A model generated the notes under the pieces. It worked only from the letters and a program-made list of their open reading frames with translations. It did no database searches and was not told the DNA's origin. Both the position numbers and the translations under genes were made by a program. Positions 56,303-64,000 of a stretch of DNA of 64,000 nt are shown piece by piece. This DNA is from an uncultured Sulfitobacter sp. (GTDB lineage Bacteria; Pseudomonadota; Alphaproteobacteria; Rhodobacterales; Rhodobacteraceae): NCBI GenBank assembly GCA_905182645.1, contig CAJJCJ010000005.1, positions 124,001-188,000 on the forward strand, read 5' to 3'. Positions within the stretch are counted from its first letter, which is position 1; the number at the start of each line of letters is the position of its first letter.

Positions 56303-57315
56303 GCAACCAATATATCGCGTGCTGCTGCGAGGTCGGATTGCTCGACCATTTCAGTCACAGTGTGAATATATCGCGTGCCGACCACGATCCCAACTGCGCG
56401 CGCGCCTGCGGCGGCTTGTTGTGCGGCTGCTCCATCTTGGCCTCCAGCTGCCAGCATGGTTCGCTGGTATGGGATGTCGTTGGCGATTGCGATGGCTTCA
56501 ATTTGTTTGACCAAGTCCCGATCAGCGATAAACGACGAATCGCGCACATGTAGGCCGAAGCCGTTGCCTTGCACTGTAGTTGCGTCCTTTTCAGGGATGC
56601 CGGGGGTGTCGCAGGACAGGGTCGTGTCGATCCCGATGCCGATATCTGGCTGGATCGCAAAGGCGGACGTGCGTGCGCCGCGCAGCCCGACCTCTTCTTG
56701 CGTCGTGAATACGACATGGATTTCGGCGCCACGTCCTTTGTTGGCCAGTTCGCGGATTGCTTCGATGCCCAGCCAGCAGGCCACGCGGTTATCGAGCGCC
56801 TTCGATACAAATTTGTCGCCCATTTCCAAGAACGGTTCTTCCATGACCACAAAATCGCCGACTTTAACGTGATCGTGAGATTTTTTTCCCATGCCGAGAT
56901 CAACAAAGAAATCACCCACGGCAGGGATTTTCTTGCGGTCTTCTGGCGATGAGATGTGCACTGGCTTACCGCCGGGGTTCATGACACCCAGAAAGTCGCC
57001 GTCATCCGTGCAAACCCGTACGCGTCGTGAAAACAAGTTGCGCGGATCAAAGCCGCCAACGGCTTGCATATAGATGTAGCCATCTTTGCTGATGTGGCTG
57101 ACCAGAAAGCCGATTTCGTCCATATGGCACAGCAGCATGACCTTTGGCGCGCCCGCGCGGTCCGCGTTGCGTTTACACAACAGTGAGCCCATTGGGTCCA
57201 CGCGAACCTCGTCGAAAAGCCCGTCGATTTCTGACATTATCAGATCGCGCACGCGGTGTTCGTTGCCCGGCACGCCGGGTGTTTCGCAAAGCGCACGTAA
57301 AAGGGCGGTGTTCAT
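56281..57315 (-). CDS. M42-family aminopeptidase/endoglucanase-like metallopeptidase
   Basis: A 344-residue dinuclear zinc peptidase. LRALCETPGVPGNEHRVRDL, MLLCHMDEIGFLVSHISKDG (metal His and Asp), KALDNRVACWLGIEAIRELA, TTQEEVGLRGARTSAFAI (catalytic and metal Glu) and IGIDTTLSCDTPG are in the order of M42 enzymes (TET/FrvX type). These cut N-terminal residues from peptides and assemble into large particles. The ATG at 57315 has AGGAGTGACCCC upstream. Confidence 0.93.
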   Translation of the reverse strand: MNTALLRALCETPGVPGNEHRVRDLIMSEIDGLFDEVRVDPMGSLLCKRNADRAGAPKVMLLCHMDEIGFLVSHISKDGYIYMQAVGGFDPRNLFSRRVRVCTDDGDFLGVMNPGGKPVHISSPEDRKKIPAVGDFFVDLGMGKKSHDHVKVGDFVVMEEPFLEMGDKFVSKALDNRVACWLGIEAIRELANKGRGAEIHVVFTTQEEVGLRGARTSAFAIQPDIGIGIDTTLSCDTPGIPEKDATTVQGNGFGLHVRDSSFIADRDLVKQIEAIAIANDIPYQRTMLAAGGQDGAAAQQAAAGARAVGIVVGTRYIHTVTEMVEQSDLAAARDILVAYLATFE

Positions 57316-57555
57316 GGGGTCACTCCTGTTTTGCATATCTTGATTGCGTCCTGCGTGAATGGCAACGCCTGTTTTATCCACATGAATTTTGCCTTAACGT
57401 CGACTTATCCCCAAAAAACTGCTTTACACGAAGTGGGTGTGGTTGCACCATATGCAGTAGGACTAAAACAAGAACACTACTGTTTATTGAGTGAACATCT
57501 AGCCCAAGACCCGATCTCTACCGGTGTAATGGGCCAAAAAACGAAGGCCGAGCAC

Positions 57556-58059
57556 ATGGCGCTGACGACACATTGTTTCGATAGCGATGACCTGCACCCG
57601 ATTGATTTGGTGGAGCATATTGCCGCCAGCCATGCTTGGGAATTTGACCGCATTCATGATGATCAAATTGCGATGGCAGTTGAAGGTCAATGGCGTACCT
57701 ACGCAATTACGTTGGCTTGGTCGGCTTTTGACGAGACATTGCGTTTGATTTGCACGTTCGAGATGGAACCACCGGCGCACAGGATGGGGGCGTTGTACGA
57801 GACGTTGAACACGATCAATGATCGCTGTTGGGCTGGATCGTTCACGTGGTGGGAAGAGCAAAAGATGATGGTATATCGTTACGGTCTTGTGCTTGCTGGA
57901 GAGCAGGTTGCCGGATCAGAGCAGGTCGACACGATGATCAGTGCTGCTGTTGCTAGTTGTGAGCAGTATTATCCGGCCATTCAATTGGTCACTTGGGCTG
58001 ATCGCACCCCTGCTGATGCTGTACAGGTCGCGATTGGTGGCGCTTACGGCCGCGCCTGA
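57556..58059 (+). CDS. YbjN-domain protein
   Basis: A 167-residue protein with the YbjN/type III chaperone-like fold: DLVEHIAASHAWEFDRIHDD, ALYETLNTINDRCWAGSFTW and YRYGLVLAGEQVAGSEQVD. Stand-alone members are uncharacterised. I take the ATG at 57556 (MALTTHCFDSDDLHPIDLVE) with GAAGG upstream; the open frame extends to 57331 without similarity. The gene precedes proC at 144 bases, an order common in roseobacters. Confidence 0.85.
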   Translation: MALTTHCFDSDDLHPIDLVEHIAASHAWEFDRIHDDQIAMAVEGQWRTYAITLAWSAFDETLRLICTFEMEPPAHRMGALYETLNTINDRCWAGSFTWWEEQKMMVYRYGLVLAGEQVAGSEQVDTMISAAVASCEQYYPAIQLVTWADRTPADAVQVAIGGAYGRA

Positions 58060-58091
58060 TTTGCGTCCAAGGCTTGACCTTGCGCGCAATG

Positions 58092-58110
58092 CCGGGGGGC
58101 AGCCCCCCGG
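58092..58110. repeat. GC-rich hairpin CCGGGGGG-CAG-CCCCCCGG
   Basis: A perfect 8-pair stem in the YbjN-proC space, embedded in a GCCGGGGGGCAG...ACCCC context seen between genes in many Rhodobacteraceae. No T-run follows. It is a dispersed repeat or an mRNA stabiliser. Confidence 0.6.
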
Positions 58111-58202
58111 ACCCCTGACATATTTTGGCTCGGAAAAAGAGGCGCGTTGCGTCTGATCATTGGCTTGCGTAGTTTGTTGCGTAAGAATGAGGAGCGTTTA
58201 CG

Positions 58203-59015
58203 ATGATGGATGATGTTGCTGCGCGTGGTCTGGTTCTGCTGGGCTGTGGGAAGATGGGATCTGCGATGTTGGTGGGCTGGTTGGATCGCGGATTGCCTGC
58301 GGCGTCTGTTTATGTGCTGGACCCGTATCCGTCTGATTGGTTGCGCACAACGGGTGTACAAATTAATGCGGGTTTGCCCAGCGATCCGGCTGTCGCTTTG
58401 ATCGCGGTGAAGCCGCAGATGATGGGTGACGCCTTGCCTGCGATGCAAGCGCTGGGCAACGGTAAGACGTTGTTTGTGTCGATTGCCGCCGGCACGTCAA
58501 TTGCCCGATTTGAAGCGGAGTTGGGGGATTGTACGCCGATTGTGCGGTCTATGCCCAATACCCCTGCTGCGATTGGGCATGGGATCACGGCAATCATTGG
58601 CAACGATTATGCAACTGCTGCGCATATCGCGCTGGCGGATGCGTTGTTGTCCACTGTGGGGCAGGTGGTTCGTTTGGACAAAGAGGGTCAGATTGATGCC
58701 GTGACTGGTGTGTCTGGATCGGGCCCTGCATATGTGTTTCACCTAATTGAGACGTTGGCTGCAGCGGGCGTGGCCCAAGGATTACCTGCAGAAATGGCAA
58801 TGCGATTAGCCAAAGCCACGGTCGCAGGTGCGGGCGCATTGGCCGAGGCCGCTGATGAAGATCCTGCGCAGCTGCGTGTCAATGTGACGTCGCCGAATGG
58901 CACGACACATGCGGCGCTGGAAGTGTTGATGGATACCGAAACTGGTTTCCCACCGTTGCTGGCCCGCGCAGTAGCCGCCGCCACTGATCGCTCGAAGGAG
59001 CTGGGCCGTGGCTGA
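58203..59015 (+). CDS. proC: Pyrroline-5-carboxylate reductase
   Basis: A 270-residue NAD(P)H enzyme making proline from P5C. The Rossmann motif is LVLLGCGKMGSAMLVGWL near residue 10, followed by IVRSMPNTPAAIGHG. The C-terminal signature is SGSGPAYVFHLIETLAAAGV, then TVAGAGALAEAADEDPAQLR and TSPNGTTHAALEVL. Start at 58203, where two ATGs are adjacent. The 3' end overlaps the next gene by 8 bases, forming a three-gene operon with csaA and the hydroxyacid dehydrogenase. Confidence 0.95.
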   Translation: MMDDVAARGLVLLGCGKMGSAMLVGWLDRGLPAASVYVLDPYPSDWLRTTGVQINAGLPSDPAVALIAVKPQMMGDALPAMQALGNGKTLFVSIAAGTSIARFEAELGDCTPIVRSMPNTPAAIGHGITAIIGNDYATAAHIALADALLSTVGQVVRLDKEGQIDAVTGVSGSGPAYVFHLIETLAAAGVAQGLPAEMAMRLAKATVAGAGALAEAADEDPAQLRVNVTSPNGTTHAALEVLMDTETGFPPLLARAVAAATDRSKELGRG

Positions 59016-59346
59016 GATATCATTCGATGATTTCATGGCTGTCGACGTCCGCGTGGGCACTGTAGTACAGGCCGAGCCATATCCCGAGGCCCGCAAACCA
59101 GCGATCAAGATATGGGTCGATTTTGGCGGCCAGATCGGGGTGAAAAAGACCTCTGCGCAGGTGACTGTGCATTACACACCTCAGACGCTGGTCGGCCGAC
59201 AAGTCATGGCTGTGGTCAATTTCCCGCCGCGCCAGATTGGTAAATTTATGTCTGAGGTTTTGGTCTTGGGCTTTCCTGATGAAGACGGGGCCATCGTTTT
59301 GGCTACCCCAGATAAACCTGTGCCCCAAGGAGGGCGACTGCATTGA
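59008..59346 (+). CDS. tRNA-binding protein, CsaA-like
   Basis: A 112-residue OB-fold protein: SFDDFMAVDVRVGTVVQAEP, ARKPAIKIWVDFGGQIGVKK and FPPRQIGKFMSEVLVLGFPD. CsaA-type proteins bind tRNA and were linked to export chaperoning. It starts at GTG within the end of proC (8-base overlap) and its stop overlaps the next TTG start by 4 bases. Confidence 0.9.
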   Translation: MAEISFDDFMAVDVRVGTVVQAEPYPEARKPAIKIWVDFGGQIGVKKTSAQVTVHYTPQTLVGRQVMAVVNFPPRQIGKFMSEVLVLGFPDEDGAIVLATPDKPVPQGGRLH

Positions 59347-60293
59347 AAAAACTGTTGATTACCCGCGTTATACCCGAAGCGATCGTTGAAAGTGCGCGCG
59401 CCCATTTTGATGTGACAGTGCGTCAAAGCACTGAGGACATGATGCCAGATGAGGCGGCAGTGGCCTTGGCCGGATATGATGCGATCCTGCCAACCTTGGG
59501 TGACCAGTTCACTGCAAATGCGTTTGGCGGGGATATCCGGTGCGGTGTGCTGGCCAACTTTGGTGTGGGGTACAACCATATTGATGTGGCGTCGGCGTCG
59601 GCGGCTGGCGTCGTGGTGTCGAACACACCCGATGTTGTGACCGATGCGACCGCCGATATTGCGATGACGTTGATATTGTCGGCGTGCAGGCGTGCTGGCG
59701 AGGGCGAACGGCTGGTGCGGTCTGGCCAGTGGCTAGGTTGGCTGCCAACACAGATGCTGGGCACGCATGTCACAGGCAAGCGTGTTGGTATTGTTGGCAT
59801 GGGCCGCATTGGTCAGGCGGTAGCAAAGCGCTGTCATTACGGTTTTGATATGCCTGTGATTTATTTCAATCGATCCTTTAAAGAGGTCGAAGTGCCTGCC
59901 CGTCAGGTCGACGATTTAGCTGCGTTGATGAGCCAAGCGGATATCATCGTTGTTACCGTTCCAGGTGGTGCGGACACGTTCCAATTGATCGATGCGGCGG
60001 CCTTGGCCGAGATGAATTCGAACGCGGTGTTTATCAATGTGGCACGAGGGGATGTGGTGGATGAGACTGCGCTGATTGCGGCATTGAGCGAGGGCCGGAT
60101 CGCGGCGGCGGGGCTTGATGTTTATGCCCGCGAACCGCTAGTTCCACTAGAATTGCGCGAGATGGAAAACGTCGTGTTACTGCCACACCTTGGCACAGCC
60201 GCGTTGGAAATCCGCGAGGCGATGGGACAGATGGCGTTGGACAACGTGATCGCGTGGGCCGCAGGTAAAGCGATGCCAACGCGGGTCGGTTAA
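59343..60293 (+). CDS. D-2-hydroxyacid dehydrogenase (glyoxylate/hydroxypyruvate reductase type)
   Basis: A 316-residue NAD(P)-dependent enzyme. VGYNHIDVASASAAGVVVSN, the nucleotide motif GKRVGIVGMGRIGQAVAKRC and the substrate region INVARGDVVDETALIAALSE with the catalytic Arg are present, and LLPHLGTAALEIREAMG gives the His. The closest type is D-glycerate/hydroxypyruvate reductase; the actual substrate is unknown. It starts at TTG 59343, giving MKKLLITRVIPEAIVESA. The 3' end overlaps the convergent tdk gene by 4 bases. Confidence 0.92.
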   Translation: MKKLLITRVIPEAIVESARAHFDVTVRQSTEDMMPDEAAVALAGYDAILPTLGDQFTANAFGGDIRCGVLANFGVGYNHIDVASASAAGVVVSNTPDVVTDATADIAMTLILSACRRAGEGERLVRSGQWLGWLPTQMLGTHVTGKRVGIVGMGRIGQAVAKRCHYGFDMPVIYFNRSFKEVEVPARQVDDLAALMSQADIIVVTVPGGADTFQLIDAAALAEMNSNAVFINVARGDVVDETALIAALSEGRIAAAGLDVYAREPLVPLELREMENVVLLPHLGTAALEIREAMGQMALDNVIAWAAGKAMPTRVG

Positions 60294-60874
60294 GCGCTGT
60301 CGCTGACGGCTTCGCGCCAGTGGCGGCGGCATAGTGAGACGTAGCGTTCGTTGCCGCCAACTGCCACTTGATCCCCATCGGTCAGGACAGTGCCATCTGC
60401 GTCTTTGCGCACAACCATCGTGGCCTTTTTCCCGCAGTGGCAAATGGTGCGGACCTCGCGCATTTCGTCAGAGAGCGCCAAAAGGGCGGCTGATCCGGGG
60501 AATAGTTTGCCTTGAAAGTCGACCCGTAGCCCAAAGCACATGATTGGCACGCCAAGGTCGTCAACTGCGCGGGCCAGTTGCCAGACTTGGGCTTCCGATA
60601 GGAATTGAGCTTCGTCGATGAAAATGCACGCGCAGGGGGCGGCATCAAGGCGCGTTCTTATCTTTGCGAACAGGTCTTCGTCTTTGCCGAACGTGTCGGC
60701 GTCAGCGCCAATCCCGATCCGGCTACCGATCCGCCCGTCGCCCGCCCGCTTATCGAATTGAGCAATAATCAGATAGGTTTGCATGCCCCGCTCAATGTAG
60801 TTGTGCGAGGCTTGAAGCAGCACAGTCGATTTACCGGCGTTCATCGTGGAGTAATTGAAATAAAGCTTGGCCAT
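60290..60874 (-). CDS. tdk: Thymidine kinase
   Basis: A 194-residue type II thymidine kinase for pyrimidine salvage. The P-loop YFNYSTMNAGKSTVLLQASH is near the N-terminus, followed by CIFIDEAQFLSEAQVWQLAR and the lasso/zinc region CHCGKKATMVVRKDADG with a late Cys pair (SLCRRH). Convergent with the hydroxyacid dehydrogenase gene. Length and motifs are standard. Confidence 0.96.
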   Translation of the reverse strand: MAKLYFNYSTMNAGKSTVLLQASHNYIERGMQTYLIIAQFDKRAGDGRIGSRIGIGADADTFGKDEDLFAKIRTRLDAAPCACIFIDEAQFLSEAQVWQLARAVDDLGVPIMCFGLRVDFQGKLFPGSAALLALSDEMREVRTICHCGKKATMVVRKDADGTVLTDGDQVAVGGNERYVSLCRRHWREAVSDSA

Positions 60875-61155
60875 GAGCCTTTGTTAGCGCCGAGCAGGGA
60901 TCATTTGCAAGTCGATCACATGGTGATTTTTGTGCAGAGAGTGGAAATGGTTGCAAACCCCCGAGCCAAAACGAGGGTATCGGTTTTCAGTGGCTTGCAA
61001 CCATAACTGGTACTGGCGGTGCAACTTGGTACCATACTGGTCGAAGCCTTTAAAAACGGGCTGTTTCATACATGACAAATTCAAAGAACCGTATTAATGG
61101 GAAGGGAAGATTATTTTTCCCCATAACATTTGGCGGGGCACGGGAGGCGATCAGT

Positions 61156-61605
61156 ATGGCCGGGTACGGAAGTTATTTAAAAAAGCATACAGAAGCGCTT
61201 GTAAAAGATGTGGGTATCGAGGCTGCCTGTGAATTGACCGGCAAGTCTAAGGCGACGCTTGGCCGCTATTACTCGGATTCGGATGAGCATTCTGACCGAT
61301 TCATGCCCGTGGACGCCGTCGCTGCCCTTGAGGCCGCATCGTCTTACCCGCACGTCACGTCGGCATTGACGGAAATGCGTGGCATTACGTTGTCGTATGA
61401 CGAAGCGCGTAAAAATACTGAAGGTGGTATTAATTCGGATGTGATCAAGTTGAGCCAGCGGTTCGCGATGTTGATGGGCGAATATAACTTGTCTATCGAA
61501 GATGGCGTCATTTCAATGAATGAGGCCAAGCGTTTACTGCGCGAAACGACAGCGATACAAAAGGTGTTGTTGAATATGAAATTGCATTTGGAAGAAGGCA
61601 AGTAG
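61156..61605 (+). CDS. Conserved roseobacter HTH protein (phage-regulator-like)
   Basis: A 149-residue protein with a helix-turn-helix at [20 protein letters not shown] (about residues 19-38), an alpha-helical middle ([20 protein letters not shown]) and a C-terminal helix pair ([20 protein letters not shown]). It resembles small conserved regulators of the roseobacters that look like phage proteins; the function is unknown. I start at 61156 because GGGAGG lies 9 bases upstream; an ATG at 61072 is in frame but has no such site. The FMN reductase gene follows 8 bases later. Confidence 0.7.
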   Translation: MAGYGSYLKKHTEALVKDVGIEAACELTGKSKATLGRYYSDSDEHSDRFMPVDAVAALEAASSYPHVTSALTEMRGITLSYDEARKNTEGGINSDVIKLSQRFAMLMGEYNLSIEDGVISMNEAKRLLRETTAIQKVLLNMKLHLEEGK

Positions 61606-61613
61606 GTCAAGAG

Positions 61614-62318
61614 ATGGACCTGTCTGACCTGCCAAACCTTGCGCCTGATGCGCTGATGCCGCTTGATTGGGACAGCTTGCGTGGCCCTGACGATGACGGG
61701 CATCCACCCCGCATTTTGCTGCTGTACGGATCGTTGCGCGATGTCAGCTATTCGCGCCTTTCGGCGATGGAAGGGGCCCGTGTTTTGCGCGCCTTGGGTT
61801 GCGAAACGCGTATGTTTGACCCCTCGGGCTTGCCGTTGCCGGATGACGCGGACGAGACCCACGACAAGGTTGCTGAGTTGCGCGACTTGGTGATGTGGTC
61901 TGAGGGCATGGTGTGGTCCAGCCCAGAACGTCACGGCGCGATGACGGGCATTATGAAGACCCAAGTCGACTGGATTCCACTGTCGCCAATCGGTGGTGTG
62001 CGTCCGACCCAAGGCAAGACGCTTGCGGTGATGCAGGTATCGGGCGGGTCGCAGTCATTTAACACGGTCAATCAGATGCGCATTTTGGGCCGCTGGATGC
62101 GGATGGTCACGATCCCGAACCAATCATCTGTACCAAGGGCTTGGGCCGAGTTCGACAAAGGCCGCATGAAGGCGGGACCGCTATACAATCGTATCGTAGA
62201 TGTGATGGAGGAATTGGCTCGTTTTACGGTCATGACCCGCGGGCGGTCGCAGCTAACCGACCGCTATTCAGAGCGTGTTGAAAGCCTTGAGGCGGTACAT
62301 GCGCGAGTGAATAAATGA
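61614..62318 (+). CDS. arsH: ArsH-like NADPH-dependent FMN reductase
   Basis: A 234-residue flavodoxin-fold enzyme. [20 protein letters not shown] is the FMN-binding loop; [33 protein letters not shown] and [20 protein letters not shown] match ArsH, which oxidises methylarsenite or acts as a general NADPH:FMN oxidoreductase. No other ars gene is nearby, so an arsenic role is open. The stop codon forms the first bases of a GATGCGTT repeat copy. Confidence 0.9.
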   Translation: MDLSDLPNLAPDALMPLDWDSLRGPDDDGHPPRILLLYGSLRDVSYSRLSAMEGARVLRALGCETRMFDPSGLPLPDDADETHDKVAELRDLVMWSEGMVWSSPERHGAMTGIMKTQVDWIPLSPIGGVRPTQGKTLAVMQVSGGSQSFNTVNQMRILGRWMRMVTIPNQSSVPRAWAEFDKGRMKAGPLYNRIVDVMEELARFTVMTRGRSQLTDRYSERVESLEAVHARVNK

Positions 62319-62340
62319 TGCGTTAAAACGCATCCTACGC
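62317..62340 (-). repeat. GTAGGATGGGT-type palindromic repeat, copy 6 (variant, inverted)
   Basis: TGATGCGTTAAAACGCATCCTACG: the stem GATGCGT/ACGCATC replaces GATGGGT/ACCCATC, with both arms changed together so pairing is kept. It begins at the arsH stop, as copy 4 does at its gene. Confidence 0.8.
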
Positions 62341-63453
62341 ACGCTCAACGATCACCGATCCTACGGAATAGCCTGCGCCAAACGAGCAGATAAGTCCGGT
62401 ATCACCCACCGCCAAATCGGATGAGTTTTGTGAAAACGCGATGATGCTGCCTGCGCTGGATGTGTTTGCATAGTCTTGCAAAATGTTAGGCTGTTCGCCG
62501 TCCATTGGCACACGGCCCAACACCTTCTTCCCGATATAGTCGTTCATCGTCTTGTTGGCTTGATGCAGCCAGAGCCGTTTCAGATCATCCGCCTGCATGC
62601 CAGCATCTGCCATGTGATCGGCGATATGTTTGCTAACCAATGGCAGGACTTCTTTGAAAACCTTGCGTCCGTTTTGCATGAACTGCATGTCGCGCCGGTC
62701 TTCCATCTGGTCGTGGGTCCGACGCAAAAACCCGTTGTTATTGCGAATGTTGTTCGAAAACTGGGTCGCGCAGCGGGTGGATTTGACTTTGAAGTGCGGC
62801 TTGCCGAGGTCTTCGTCACGTTCAAGAATGGTTGCAGTGGCCACGTCTCCAAAGATAAAGTGACAATCGCGGTCCCGCCATTCGAGGTGGGCTGAACAGA
62901 TTTCCGGATTGATCACAATGGCCCGCTGAATGGACCCTGCGCGGATCATATCGACCGCTGTTTGGATGCCAAACGTTGCCGATGAACACGCCACGTTCAT
63001 ATCAAACGCAAAGCCACCTGCGCCCAAAAGTTGTTGAATTTCAACGCCAACCGCCGGATAGGCCCGTTCCATATTGGACGCCGCACAGATCACCAAATCA
63101 ATGTCAGCGCCAGTTAAGCCTGCCTCGGTCAGGGCCTTTTGCGCGGCATCCAATCCAATTTCAGCCATATAACTGGGGGCATCATCGGTACGCGCAGGCA
63201 GGTTGGGGTACATGCGCTCTGGGTCCAATATGCCGTCTCGGTCGAGCACGTAGCGCTGTTCAATTCCACTGGCCGCAAAGATGAAATCAGCCGATGATTG
63301 GGGTTTGGCATCCACGGTGCCTGCTGCAATCGCATCAGCATTCTTGGCATTGAACAAATCGGCATACGCGTTGAAAGCCACGACCAATTCGTCGTTCGTT
63401 ATCACCGCCTGTGGGGTTAAAACGCCGGTGCCTGTGATCGCTGCTGTGAACAT
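62335..63453 (-). CDS. 3-oxoacyl-ACP synthase III-family protein
   Basis: A 372-residue thiolase-fold enzyme. AITGTGVLTPQAVITNDELV starts the protein; the nucleophile is in FDMNVACSSATFGIQTAV (Cys near residue 150), the catalytic His in LWLHQANKTMND, and the Asn position at YANTSSAGSIIAFS. Longer than housekeeping FabH (about 320) and typical of KAS III paralogues that condense special acyl primers. It is therefore a paralogue of FabH with unknown primer. The ATG at 63453 is chosen; the frame to 63558 lacks similarity and crosses a 30-bp palindrome. Confidence 0.88.
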   Translation of the reverse strand: MFTAAITGTGVLTPQAVITNDELVVAFNAYADLFNAKNADAIAAGTVDAKPQSSADFIFAASGIEQRYVLDRDGILDPERMYPNLPARTDDAPSYMAEIGLDAAQKALTEAGLTGADIDLVICAASNMERAYPAVGVEIQQLLGAGGFAFDMNVACSSATFGIQTAVDMIRAGSIQRAIVINPEICSAHLEWRDRDCHFIFGDVATATILERDEDLGKPHFKVKSTRCATQFSNNIRNNNGFLRRTHDQMEDRRDMQFMQNGRKVFKEVLPLVSKHIADHMADAGMQADDLKRLWLHQANKTMNDYIGKKVLGRVPMDGEQPNILQDYANTSSAGSIIAFSQNSSDLAVGDTGLICSFGAGYSVGSVIVERA

Positions 63454-63524
63454 GGTGAACCCTTGAATTTGCTGCGCTATCCTAGAGTCAATTTTTGGCG
63501 TGTGTCCATCATGACGGAACGTTA

Positions 63525-63554
63525 CTTTGCCCTCATTGTACAATGAGGGCAAAG
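63525..63554. terminator. 30-bp perfect palindrome between carB and the KAS III gene
   Basis: CTTTGCCCTCATTGT is followed at once by its exact reverse complement. It lies 25 bases beyond the carB stop and 71 bases before the KAS III start. It could end carB transcription or be an operator; no T-run follows on the minus strand. Confidence 0.6.
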
Positions 63555-63579
63555 ACATGTCTTGTCGGAAAATACCGCG

Positions 63580-64000
63580 TTAGCCTTGCAGCGCACGCAC
63601 TTTGATGTCGCTATCTACACGGTCGACCATGGCCATAACGGCGGCTTGGGCGGCGGCGGCGGTGGTATAGTACGGGATCTTGTCGTTCAGGGTCACGGCC
63701 CGCATGGAACGTGAATCCTCGACGGCGGCGGACCCTTCGGTGCTGTTGAACACTAGCGCGATATGCCCGTCTTTCAGACGGTCGACGATGGTCAGCCCGC
63801 CTTCATAACCTTTGTTCACGTTTTCTACGGTCATGCCGGCATCCGTTAGGAACTTGGCCGTTCCTTTGGTTGCGATCAGGCTAAAGCCAAGTTTGGTCAG
63901 CAACTGTGCTGCCTCCAGCATCGCGGGTGTCTTATCCGCGTCGCGGATGGACAAGAACACGAGGCCTTCGGTTGGCAATACAGTGCCTGCGCCAAGCTGC
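63580..64000 (-). CDS. carB: 3' end of carB, carbamoyl-phosphate synthase large subunit, partial
   Basis: The last 140 codons, entering from the right edge of the window (QLGAGTVLPTEGLVFLSIRD). This is the C-terminal MGS-like allosteric domain, with KLGFSLIATKGTAKFLTDAG, KGYEGGLTIVDRLKDGHIAL, VFNSTEGSAAVEDSRSMRAV and YYTTAAAAQAAVMAM. CarB makes carbamoyl phosphate for pyrimidines and arginine. The rest lies outside the window. Confidence 0.95.
   Translation of the reverse strand, partial: QLGAGTVLPTEGLVFLSIRDADKTPAMLEAAQLLTKLGFSLIATKGTAKFLTDAGMTVENVNKGYEGGLTIVDRLKDGHIALVFNSTEGSAAVEDSRSMRAVTLNDKIPYYTTAAAAQAAVMAMVDRVDSDIKVRALQG

Overview
The window looks like part of the chromosome of a marine alphaproteobacterium of the Roseobacter group (Rhodobacteraceae). 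This rests on gene content and order: a lgt–COG1565 methyltransferase–pgeF cluster, the ctaC–ctaB–coxF–ctaG–coxC–surf1–thrC run, a fused sat-cysC, Hint-domain and small roseobacter-type proteins, and a Flp/Tad pilus locus. Base composition is moderate for the family. Two degenerate IS3-family elements and at least six broken genes resemble the IS-rich, pseudogene-rich genomes of cold-water genera such as Octadecabacter; the genus is inference only. I found no tRNA, rRNA or CRISPR array.

Layout. 1-4.2 kb: end of a tol-pal operon (pal tail, cpoB), tilS and ftsH. 4.2-7.7 kb: a MOSC protein and the C1-folate genes fhs and folD. 7.7-15 kb: a decaying Tad pilus locus on the minus strand. cpaB, cpaC, tadD and a TPR lipoprotein are intact. 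The prepilin peptidase is cut short, tadC is truncated and frameshifted, the OmpA-like gene survives only as a signal-peptide stub, cpaE/cpaF/tadB are absent at an IS, and the best flp pilin has an internal amber codon. 15.3-23.7 kb: lytic transglycosylase, CoA-transferase pair, topA, a doubly broken dprA, a membrane protein with a nonsense codon, and tldD. 23.9-31.4 kb: aa3 oxidase and assembly genes, thrC, an M16 protease and an acetyltransferase. 31.4-38.9 kb: CIRCE-groESL, GNAT, EamA, NUDIX, a lipase-like hydrolase, purEK, Hsp20 and DUF1150.

39-47.5 kb: an unusual open frame joining an EPS-type MarR regulator to PAPS synthase (sat-cysC), with inverted repeats just upstream; then trxB, an Lrp regulator, a frameshifted Hint protein, pgeF, a methyltransferase, lgt and ubiK. 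47.5-54.9 kb: a small HTH protein, a wrecked IS3-family element, and an amino-sugar operon (SIS isomerase, ROK kinase, KbaZ-like subunit, nagA, cutC) whose upstream part has been replaced by the IS, leaving only the 3' tail of another SIS gene. 55-64 kb: kynA, M42 peptidase, YbjN protein, proC-csaA-hydroxyacid dehydrogenase, tdk, a conserved HTH protein, an FMN reductase, a KAS III enzyme and the 3' end of carB.

Most notable signals: (i) the two unrelated IS transposase genes each carry a similar 39-40 bp hairpin-bearing insertion; (ii) the MarR-Sat-CysC frame with its putative operator; (iii) multi-hit decay of the Tad pilus; (iv) two near-identical 111-bp direct repeats bracketing part of the pilus locus; (v) six copies of a GTAGGATGGGT-type palindrome, some placed exactly at stop codons.
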